Source of the DNA: AC-37 sp036389295
GTDB taxonomy: Bacteria > Actinomycetota > Thermoleophilia > Solirubrobacterales > Thermoleophilaceae
Assembly (NCBI GenBank): GCA_036389295.1
Contig: DASVQB010000044.1
Coordinates: forward strand, 45,045 to 109,044
Direction of reading: 5' to 3'
Length of the DNA stretch: 64,000 nt
In this document: positions 25,403 through 32,348 of the stretch, piece by piece
Position numbering within the stretch: the first letter of the stretch is position 1
Layout: each line of letters opens with the position of its first letter
The notes under the pieces: model-generated
What the model was told of the DNA's origin: nothing
The model's database searches: none
What the model saw: the letters and a program-made list of their open reading frames with translations, nothing else
Position numbers and translations under genes: made by a program

Positions 25403-25475
25403 GGCGGCGGCCAGGCTACCGCCCGCCGGCCGGAGCGTCACCCGCGGGCGCCGGTGGCTGCCCGCACCCCCCGGT

Positions 25476-26009
25476 CTAGCCGCGGGCGCCGAAGTCCGTC
25501 GCGTAGGTGGCGCCGTCGCCGACGCCGCGCTCGGGCGCGCCGCGCGCGACGCCGATCCCGATCTCGCGGAACGAGCGGCTCAGGATGTTGGCGCGGTGCC
25601 CCGGGGAGTGCATCCAGGCGTCGACGATCTCGGCCGGGGTCGCGAGGCTGCCGGAGCCCCAGGCGATGTTCTCGCCGACGGTCCAGCTCCGCGCGCCGCG
25701 GAGGTAGTTCGCCGCGCGGATGCGGCCGACGAAGTTGCCGTGCTCGAAGAAGTGGTGGACGGCCATCGAGCGCGCGTGGCGCTTGGAGGCCAGGTCGAGG
25801 CGCGGGTTCCGCCGCAGCTTCGGCAGACCGTGGCTGCGTCGCTCGACGTTCAGCAGGCAGAGCGTGGAGCGCTCGGCCGCGCCCAGCGAGACCTGGTTCG
25901 GCGAGTCGTCGGCGCCGGGGCAGGCCGCGGACGCGCTGGCGGGCGCGAGCAGGGCGACCGCCGCGGCGAGGGCGGCTGCGATTCGTGCGTGGCGAAGGGT
26001 TCGGCTCAT
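25476..26009 (-). CDS. Secreted CAP-domain (SCP/PR-1) protein
   Basis: 177 residues from ATG 26009; GGAGGAGG lies about 20 bp upstream and a GTG one codon earlier is possible. Signal peptide RIAAALAAAVALLAPASASA. CAP signature motifs are NVERRSHGLPKLRRNPRLDLASKRHARSM, HHFFEHGNF, ARSWTVGENIAWGSG and IVDAWMHSPGHRANILSRSFREIGIGV. Extracellular; bacterial CAP proteins of this kind have no settled function. The 26010-26228 upstream region has two GTCCGTGGAGGG-type direct repeats but no ORF I trust. Confidence 0.9.
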   Translation of the reverse strand: MSRTLRHARIAAALAAAVALLAPASASAACPGADDSPNQVSLGAAERSTLCLLNVERRSHGLPKLRRNPRLDLASKRHARSMAVHHFFEHGNFVGRIRAANYLRGARSWTVGENIAWGSGSLATPAEIVDAWMHSPGHRANILSRSFREIGIGVARGAPERGVGDGATYATDFGARG

Positions 26010-26228
26010 CACGGCGATCAACTCCTCCTCCGTCCGTGGAGGGGTCGTTCCCCGCCCTGTCCGTGGAGGGCGGACTCGCCCCTTGGATCGGCCCATGCGG
26101 CTTTCACTTGACCTCGCGCCCAGGGACCTGGACGCCCGTCCATGCCGCCGTCACGGATCCAGGCTCGGGCCGGAGCGCGAGCCGGCTTGCGCGAACCGCC
26201 GCGCGGTCCGTACATTTGGTGGACGCCG

Positions 26229-26304
26229 CGGGGCGTAGCTCAGCCTGGTCAGAGCGCCGCGTTTGGGACGCGGAGGTTCGCCGGTTCGAATCCGGCCGCC
26301 CCGA
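26229..26304 (+). tRNA. tRNA-Pro (anticodon TGG)
   Basis: Acceptor CGGGGCG pairs with CGCCCCG, anticodon stem CCGCG/CGCGG around loop TTTGGGA (anticodon TGG), T-arm GCCGG TTCGAAT CCGGC, discriminator A. No encoded CCA. All four arms fold. Confidence 0.97.
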
Positions 26305-26377
26305 CTGCGGTCAGACCGCGCTGAGCAGCCGCCGCAGGGGGGCGAACGTCCAGTCGACCACCCTCTACGGGGGTGAA

Positions 26378-27286
26378 ATGGACGTTCAGATTCGGATGCT
26401 CGCCGAGCGGCAGGCCGACGTGGTGGCGGCGTGGCAGCTCCTGGCGGCCGGCTACTCGCGACGGACGGTCGAGCGGCGCGTCCTCGCAGGCGGCTGGCGG
26501 ACGGTGCACCGGGGCGTCTACGCCCTCACACAGGCGCCCCTGACCCGCCGGCAGCGATGGATGGCGGCGACCCTGACGAGCTCGGGGACCGTCCTGAGCC
26601 ATGCCAGCGCCGGGGCGTGCTGGGGGTTCCGCCCGTACGAGGGCCGGACGGAGGTCGTGACCCGCCCCGGGAGCGGGGGTCCGCGGATGCTCGGCAGCGT
26701 GCTCGTGCTCAGGTCGACGACGCTCGACGGCGACGTCGCGAGCCGCGACGGGATCGCGATCACGACTCCCGAGCGCACGCTGGTCGACCTCGCGCCGCAC
26801 CTGCACCCGCGGGCCGCCGGGAAGGCGCTGCGCGAGGCGATCAGGCTCAGGCTGACGACGGCGCCGCGCCTGCTAGCCGCGCTGGTCCGCCATCGCCGCC
26901 GCCGCGGCACCGCCCTCCTCGCGGACCTGGCGACGCGCTACGCGAGCCTCCCCTACGACCGCTCCCGCTCGGACGCCGAGAGCCGGGCGCTCGAGCTGCT
27001 GCACGACGCGGGCGTACGCCCGCCGCGGGTGAACGTGAAGGTCGCGGGCGAGGAGGCCGACCTCACGTGGCCCGACCGGCGCCTGATCGTCGAGATCGAC
27101 GGGCCGCAGTTCCACCGGTTCGCGGAGGAGGACGCTCGGAAGCAGCTCGTGTGGGAGCGGGCCGGCTACACGGTTCGCCGCCTGCCGAGCGACGCCGTCT
27201 TCCTCCGGCCCGGTGAGCTGATCGCCGCCGCGTGCCGGGAGCCGAAGGGCGGCGCGGCCGGCCGGCGGGCGCCGCGACCCGGTTGA
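26378..27286 (+). CDS. AbiEi-type N-terminal domain plus DUF559 (Vsr-like) endonuclease-fold protein
   Basis: 302 residues from ATG 26378, 73 bp after tRNA-Pro. Residues about 20-60 (AWQLLAAGYSRRTVERRVLAGGWRTVHRGVYAL) match the winged-helix antitoxin domain of AbiEi/type IV systems. The C-terminus (EEADLTWPDRRLIVEIDGPQFH) carries the Asp...Glu-x-Asp core of DUF559, a Vsr/PD-(D/E)XK-like fold. This two-domain form is widespread and often orphan in actinobacteria; no AbiEii-type toxin gene is adjacent. Role (DNA repair, defence or regulation) is unproven. Confidence 0.82.
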   Translation: MDVQIRMLAERQADVVAAWQLLAAGYSRRTVERRVLAGGWRTVHRGVYALTQAPLTRRQRWMAATLTSSGTVLSHASAGACWGFRPYEGRTEVVTRPGSGGPRMLGSVLVLRSTTLDGDVASRDGIAITTPERTLVDLAPHLHPRAAGKALREAIRLRLTTAPRLLAALVRHRRRRGTALLADLATRYASLPYDRSRSDAESRALELLHDAGVRPPRVNVKVAGEEADLTWPDRRLIVEIDGPQFHRFAEEDARKQLVWERAGYTVRRLPSDAVFLRPGELIAAACREPKGGAAGRRAPRPG

Positions 27287-27320
27287 CAAGCGCGGCGCGA
27301 TCCAGTTTCCTCCGGCGGCC

Positions 27321-28334
27321 ATGGCGCGAGGGGACATGCCGGGCCGTGACCTGCTGCTCGAGCGGGCCGAGGACGTGAGCCAGTTCCTCGCCGGCCGGCT
27401 CCGGACCATGATCTTCCGGGCCAACGAGGACGAGGCCGACCTCGAGCTGCGCGGCATCCCGGTCGCGGACCGGCGGGCGTGCGAGTGCCTCGAGGCCGGC
27501 GGTCGCAACTTCGCGCGCGGGTTCAAGCGGGCGATGCTCGACACGCGGCCCGACCGGATCGAGCAGCGGATGGCCGACCTCGACCACCACGTCCGCGGCT
27601 TCGGCTTCGAGGGGGCCGGCATGGCGATGACGCTGCTCGACGCGCTGGCGCCTCCGCGGAGGCGGCTCGCCCGGCTGCTCGAGTACGACGGCGGGCGCCA
27701 CCCCGAGGTGATCCACATCGGCGTCGGCTGGGCCTGGGCCAGGATGAGGCGCGTCCCGCCGCGGCCGCCGGAGCGGCTCGACCCGTTCTTCGGCTGGCTC
27801 GCCTACGACGGCGCCGGGTTCTTCGAGGCCTACTGGAACGTGGAGCGCGCGGTCGACGAGCAGGCCCGTCCGCCGCGGCTCTCGCCGCCCGCCGCGCGGA
27901 TCTTCGACCAGGGCGTCGGGCGCTGCCTGCTGTTCGTCCGCGGAGCCGACCTCGACGGGGTCCGCGCGACGATCGACCGCTTCCCGGAGGAGCGGCGGGC
28001 CGACCTGTGGAGCGGCGTGGGCGTGGCGGCGACGTACGCGGGCGGGCACGCCGACGAGCGGCTCCGCCGCATGGCGGAGCTGGCCGGCCCGTACGCGGAC
28101 CGCCTCGCCCAGGGCTGCGCCTTCGCCGCCATGGCCCGGTACCACGGCGCCAACCTCACCGAGGACGCCGAGCGGGCGGCGGCGATCCTCTGCGGCGCGT
28201 CGTCGGCGACCGAGGCGGCCCGGCGCGCGGAGGAGCTCCGCGAGGACCTCCCGGCGCGAGCGGAGTCGCAGCTCGAGGCGTGGCAGGCGCGCCTGCGCGA
28301 GACGTTCGCGCCGGCCGAGCCGGTGGCGGCCTAG
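27321..28334 (+). CDS. DUF1702 family protein
   Basis: 337 residues from ATG 27321. Family marks recognised: GFEGAGMAMTLLDAL, PEVIHIGVGWAWAR, DPFFGWLAYDGAGFFEAYW, DQGVGRCLLFVRG and AQGCAFAAMARYHG. DUF1702 proteins are best known next to enediyne and related polyketide genes, but none are here, so the protein is probably doing something else or the association is not functional. No catalytic motif known. Follows the AbiEi/DUF559 gene by 34 bp on the same strand, possibly co-transcribed. Confidence 0.75.
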   Translation: MARGDMPGRDLLLERAEDVSQFLAGRLRTMIFRANEDEADLELRGIPVADRRACECLEAGGRNFARGFKRAMLDTRPDRIEQRMADLDHHVRGFGFEGAGMAMTLLDALAPPRRRLARLLEYDGGRHPEVIHIGVGWAWARMRRVPPRPPERLDPFFGWLAYDGAGFFEAYWNVERAVDEQARPPRLSPPAARIFDQGVGRCLLFVRGADLDGVRATIDRFPEERRADLWSGVGVAATYAGGHADERLRRMAELAGPYADRLAQGCAFAAMARYHGANLTEDAERAAAILCGASSATEAARRAEELREDLPARAESQLEAWQARLRETFAPAEPVAA

Positions 28335-28398
28335 CGGCGAAGGGCGACCGGCGCCGCCGCGCTCGGCCAGCGGCTAAGAGCGACCCGACCCGCGCGCC

Positions 28399-29811
28399 CT
28401 ACCGCGGCTCGACCGTCACGGACACCCGCTTCCCGCGCCGGCTCGCCCGCAGCCGCACCCGCGCCGCCCCGGGCCGCGACACGACCCTCGCGCCCCGCGC
28501 CCGCACGCGGTAGCCGCGCGGATAGTGCACCGCGAGCGGGAGGCGGATCACGGTCCCCTCGCGCGCCCCGGCGCGGTAGCGCAGCGACAGCGCGTGCCGG
28601 TCGGGGTCGAACGACCAGGTCGCCTCCGAGCCGGCGATCCGCTCCGGGTACGCGCGCGCGAGCACGGCCACCTTCTCCGCCTTGACCGCGCCGCTCTCGT
28701 CGACCATCGACTCCGCGTCGCCGCTCGCGCCGGGCGAGGTGCGCGCCGAGGTCGTCGGGTCGAAGTAGGTCTTGTACTGCCAGTACTGCCAGCCGTGCCC
28801 GGCCTCGTCGGCGAACTCGACCACCCGCCGCAGGACCTCTAGGTCGTCGGTCGCGCCGAACTCCGTGAGCAGCGGGAAGACCCGGGTCCGGCGCGCCTGC
28901 TCGGCGGCTCCCGCGACCGCCTCCCGCTCGAGCGTCGGGCAGTCCTCCTCCGACCGCAGCGGGTGCGGGCAGTACACGTGGTACGACAGCCCCTGGCTCG
29001 TGTACGGCCACGGCCCGTACGGCGGCTGGCCGATCGTCCACGGGTAGCCGCCGTAGACGAGGAAGAAGTCCTCGTAGAAGACGGGGTGGTTCGGGTCGGC
29101 GGCGTTCAGCGCCGGCACGAGCGAGTCGTAGAACGGCTCGAGCCAGCGCGCGCCCGCCTCGGGCGCCGGCGGGACGCCGCACGGCGGCTGCGCGACCTCG
29201 CACGCCGGCTCGTTCAGGGCGTCGTAGCCGAGGATGCCCGGCTCGTCGCGGAGCTCGGCGGCCACGGCGGCGAACGCCCTCACGAACTCGTCGCGGATGC
29301 CGTCCTCGTTCTCGTAGAAGTTCGTGAACGCGCGGCCGATCGCCGGCTGGGCGTAGTCGTACGGATGGCCCGGCGAGGCCGGCGGGAACGGGATCCCGTC
29401 GTCGAGCGACGCCCACTCCGGGGCGCCGTTGCCGCGGTACTTCTCGCCCCACTCGTCCTGGTGCATGTCGACCAGCACCCAGAGCCCGCCGCGGGCGGCG
29501 AGCCGGGCCGTCCGGACGATCGCCGCCACGTAGTCGCGCCGGACCGGACCGCGCTCGGGCTGGAGCGCCTTCCACGCGAGCCCGAGCCGGACCGTGTTGA
29601 ACCCCCACGCGCGCAGCCGCGCGACGTCGGCGCCGTCGAAGCTCGTGGTCTCACCCTGCGACCCGTTCGGGTGGTAGGGCGGGACCTTGTAGACGACGTT
29701 CACGCCGTGGAGCACCACCTGGCGGCCGTGCTCGTCGAGCAGCCTCGTCCCGTCCACGTGCAGCCGGCGCGAGGCGTCCGCCGCGGCCGGCAGGACGGCC
29801 GCTGCCAGCAA
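28399..29811 (-). CDS. Secreted GH5-family glycosidase, endoglycoceramidase-like
   Basis: 470 residues counting from TTG 29811. N-terminal LLDEHGRQVVLHGVNVVYKVPPYHP, then LGLAWKALQPERG, acid/base Glu in YDALNEPACE, CPHPLRSEEDCPTL, nucleophile Glu in FPLLTEFGATDD, and GWQYWQYKTY. This set is typical of bacterial endoglycoceramidase-related GH5 enzymes. A C-terminal beta-sandwich follows. The TTG start truncates the signal peptide: in-frame codons upstream to about 29850 (RIRRLLPAVVSALLAAAVL) read as a full signal sequence but have no ATG/GTG/TTG, so the true start is uncertain. Confidence 0.82.
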   Translation of the reverse strand: MLAAAVLPAAADASRRLHVDGTRLLDEHGRQVVLHGVNVVYKVPPYHPNGSQGETTSFDGADVARLRAWGFNTVRLGLAWKALQPERGPVRRDYVAAIVRTARLAARGGLWVLVDMHQDEWGEKYRGNGAPEWASLDDGIPFPPASPGHPYDYAQPAIGRAFTNFYENEDGIRDEFVRAFAAVAAELRDEPGILGYDALNEPACEVAQPPCGVPPAPEAGARWLEPFYDSLVPALNAADPNHPVFYEDFFLVYGGYPWTIGQPPYGPWPYTSQGLSYHVYCPHPLRSEEDCPTLEREAVAGAAEQARRTRVFPLLTEFGATDDLEVLRRVVEFADEAGHGWQYWQYKTYFDPTTSARTSPGASGDAESMVDESGAVKAEKVAVLARAYPERIAGSEATWSFDPDRHALSLRYRAGAREGTVIRLPLAVHYPRGYRVRARGARVVSRPGAARVRLRASRRGKRVSVTVEPR

Positions 29812-29897
29812 CGCCGAGACGACTGCGGGGAGGAGGCGCCGGATACGGACAGCGTAGGCCGCCGGGCCGACCCGGCGCCGAACTAGACTCGCCCGCG

Positions 29898-29972
29898 GCC
29901 CCCGTAGCTCAGGTGGATCAGAGCGAGGGACTTCTAATCCCTAGGTCGCAGGTTCGAGTCCTGCCGGGGGCG
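29898..29972 (+). tRNA. tRNA-Arg (anticodon TCT)
   Basis: Acceptor GCCCCCG/CGGGGGC, anticodon stem AGGGA/TCCCT with loop CTTCTAA (anticodon TCT), T-arm GCAGG TTCGAGT CCTGC, discriminator G, no encoded CCA. Confidence 0.97.
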
Positions 29973-29976
29973 TCGC

Positions 29977-31236
29977 TCACGCCTCCTCGGCCAGCTCCGC
30001 GAGCCGCCGGTGCGCGAGCGCGACCGCCATCGACCCCTCGCCGACCGCCGCGGCCACCCGCTTCGTCGAGCCGTGGCGGACGTCGCCGGCCGCGAAGAAG
30101 CCCGGCACGGAGGTCTCGAGCGGCAGCGGGTCGCGGGCGAGCGGCCAGCCGTCCGGGCGGCGGCCGCCGTCGAGCAGGTCGAGCCCGGTCAGCACGTAGC
30201 CGGTCGGCCCGGTCCGCACCCGCGCGTGCTCGGTCCAGCCCGTCCGCGGCTGCCCGCCGATGCAGAGGAAGAGGGCGCGCGCCGGCAGGCGCTCGGTCGC
30301 GCCGGCGGCGTCCGCCACGGCGACCTCCTCGAGCCGGGCGTCGCCGTGCGCCTCGACGACCTGTGTCCGGAGCCGCACCTCGATCGACGGCTGCCGCTCG
30401 ATCCGCTGCACGAGGTAGGCGGACATCGTCCGGCCGAGCGAGTCGCCGCGCACGAGCATCCGCACGCGCGCGCCGGCGCCGGCGAGGTTGAGCACGGCCT
30501 GTCCGGCCGAGTTGCCGGCCCCGACCACGACCACGTCGTCGCCGGTGCAGTGCAGCGCCTCGCTCCTGCCCGCGCCGTAGTAGACGCCGCGGCCGAGCAG
30601 CTCCTCGACACCCGGGGCGTCGAGCCGCCGCCAGTCCATGCCGGGCGCCGCGACGGCCACGGGAGCCGTCACCTCGTCGCCGCCGGCGAGCGTCAGCCGG
30701 TGCCCCTCCGCCAGGTGCTCGCCGCCGACCACGCCGCTGAGCAGCACCAGCTCCGCGCCGAAGCCCTCGGCCTGGCGGCCGGCGAGGCGGGCCAGCTCGG
30801 CCCCGCCGATCCCGTCGGGGAAGCCGAAGAAGTTCTCGATCAGCGAGGTGTGCGACGCCTGGCCGCCGGGGACCTCGCGCTCGACGAGCACCGTCGCCAG
30901 GCCGTCGGACGCGGCGTAGACCGCCGCCGCGAGCCCCGCCGGCCCGGCCCCGACGATCGCGAGGTCGTAGTGCGCCCGGCTCGGCCGGCCGGAGATGCTC
31001 CACGCCTCGGCGAGCGACTCCATGGTGGCGGCCGCGTGCACCTCGCCGGCGTCGATCACCACCGGGAGCCGCGCGTCCGTCGCGCCGTGGGCCGCGAGGG
31101 CGGCGTCGGCCTCGGGCGTCCCGGCGTCGAGCCACTCGTGCGGCTGCGCGCTCCGGGTGAGCATGTCGCGCAGCCGGTGGTGGGCCGGCTCGTCGCGCCG
31201 GCCGACCACGACGACCGGCGGCCGCGGGGGGCTCAC
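29977..31236 (-). CDS. Thioredoxin-reductase-like flavoprotein lacking the CxxC redox centre
   Basis: 419 residues from GTG 31236. An N-terminal domain of about 90 residues (VVVVGRRDEPAHHRLRDML, then LPVVID) resembles a glutaredoxin fold without cysteines. An FAD domain follows (YDLAIVGAGPAGLAAAVYAASDGL, PGGQASHTSLIENFFGFPDG). The NADPH-binding motif is VVVVGAGNSAGQAVLNLA, and a C-terminal FAD contact lies in VPGFFAAGDVRHG. In canonical TrxR a CATC motif occurs between the FAD and NADPH halves; here that place reads GRGVYYGAGRSEALH, with no Cys pair. It must therefore reduce its partner differently, as in ferredoxin/flavodoxin reductase-type members. Its start faces the candidate selenoprotein gene 37 bp away, a likely functional pair. 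Confidence 0.85.
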   Translation of the reverse strand: MSPPRPPVVVVGRRDEPAHHRLRDMLTRSAQPHEWLDAGTPEADAALAAHGATDARLPVVIDAGEVHAAATMESLAEAWSISGRPSRAHYDLAIVGAGPAGLAAAVYAASDGLATVLVEREVPGGQASHTSLIENFFGFPDGIGGAELARLAGRQAEGFGAELVLLSGVVGGEHLAEGHRLTLAGGDEVTAPVAVAAPGMDWRRLDAPGVEELLGRGVYYGAGRSEALHCTGDDVVVVGAGNSAGQAVLNLAGAGARVRMLVRGDSLGRTMSAYLVQRIERQPSIEVRLRTQVVEAHGDARLEEVAVADAAGATERLPARALFLCIGGQPRTGWTEHARVRTGPTGYVLTGLDLLDGGRRPDGWPLARDPLPLETSVPGFFAAGDVRHGSTKRVAAAVGEGSMAVALAHRRLAELAEEA

Positions 31237-31273
31237 GTGGCGAGACGCTAGCGACTCGGGTACCGTCGCCCGG

Positions 31274-32335
31274 GTGATCCTCGAGCGACCCGAGGTCGAC
31301 CCCGCCGAGCTGGCCGCGCGCACGGGCTGGAAGCTCGAGCCGCAGGGCGCTTGCAAGGGCGACCGCTGCGTGCCGATCCCGGGCGGGGCCGACGGCGGGC
31401 CGGTCGACGCGCGCGTGCTCGCCGAGCGGCTCGGCATGGCGCTCGTGCACGACGAGCGGCGCGGCCTGTGGGCGCTCGGCCCGGAGGCCGGCGGCCGCGC
31501 GCTCCTGTCCGCGGAGATGCCGGACCTCGAGCTGCCCGACCGCAACGGCCGCCCGTTCTCCCTGCGCTCGCTGCGCGGCACGCGGGTCGTGATGGTCGCC
31601 TGGGCCTCCTGGTGAGGCTGCCGGTTCGACCTGCCCGTGTGGCAGGAGCTGCGCGCGGAGCTCGCGCCCCAGGGCGTCGAGGTGGTGACCGTCGCTCTCG
31701 ACACTGGCGGCGTGGAGGCCGCTGGGCCGTGGATCGACGCGGCGTCGCCCGAGCACCCGTCGCTGATCGACCGGGCCCACCTGCTGGGCGAGCTGCTGGG
31801 GGTCGTGAACGTGCCGACCGGGGTCTGGATCGACGAGGAGGGGGTCCTGGTGCGCCCGCCTGAGGTGGCGCACCCCGGCCGCAGCGTGCTGCGCGACATG
31901 TTCGCCGAGCACGGGATCCCCAAGGACGGGCCGGCGTACCTGCTCGAGACGCTCGCCGAGGTCGGCAGGATCCAGGTGCGGCCCGAGCGCTACGGCGCGG
32001 CGCTGCGCGACTGGGCCGCAAACGGGGCCGACAGCCGCTTCGCGCTCGACCCGGACGAGGTCGTGGCCCGCTCGCGGCCGCGGCCCCCGGAGCACTCGCA
32101 GGCCGCCGCCCACTTCGAGCTCGGGCAGCACCTGCACCGCGCGGGCGACGTCGACGGCGCCCGCGAGCACTTCCGCTCCGCGCACCGCCTCGACGGCGAC
32201 AACTGGACCTACCGCCGCCAGGCGTGGTCGTTCGAGGACCCGCTCCAGGGGCCGACCGAGCACTACGACTCGGACTGGGTCGCCGACGTCCGCCGCTCCG
32301 GCCCGGAGAGCTACTACCCGCTGCCGGACCTCTAG
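31274..32335 (+). CDS. Candidate selenoprotein: thioredoxin-fold protein with in-frame TGA (Sec114)
   Basis: Reading through the TGA at 31613-31615 gives one 353-residue protein from GTG 31274; both halves are in the same frame with the same codon bias. Residues 1-80 are an N-terminal domain with GACKGDRCVPIPG. Residues about 80-230 form a TlpA/AhpC-like thioredoxin fold: MPDLELPDRNGRPFSLRSLRG, MVAWASW-U-GCRFDLPVWQ, VVTVALDTGG and VVNVPTGVWIDEEG with the cis-Pro. The C-terminal part has a TPR-like helix pair (HFELGQHLHRAGDVDGAREHF) and ends DPLQGPTEHYDSDW. The TGA sits exactly where the resolving/nucleophilic Cys of WCxxC proteins lies, and a hairpin follows at 31630-31646. Alternative: a nonsense mutation or sequencing error of a Cys codon. 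Confidence 0.75.
31630..31646 (+). promoter_or_regulatory. Putative bacterial SECIS hairpin
   Basis: CCTGCC-CGTGT-GGCAGG: a perfect 6-bp stem with a 5-nt loop whose second base is G. The loop begins 20 nt after the TGA at 31613-31615, inside the 16-37 nt window and G-in-first-two-positions rule described for bacterial SECIS elements. It lies within the coding sequence, as required. Confidence 0.55.
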
Positions 32336-32348
32336 CCCGCGTCCCCCG

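Noticed and set aside
24185..27286. 1033-residue + strand open frame spanning the DUF1015 and CAP genes and tRNA-Pro
   Set aside because: It crosses a tRNA and two well-supported minus-strand genes; only the part from 26378 is a real gene.
26378..27286. Complete AbiE toxin-antitoxin system
   Set aside because: No AbiEii-like nucleotidyltransferase toxin lies on either side; only the antitoxin-type winged helix is present.
30010..31251. Plus-strand open frame opposite the flavoprotein gene
   Set aside because: Antisense shadow; the minus-strand product has FAD and NADPH motifs.
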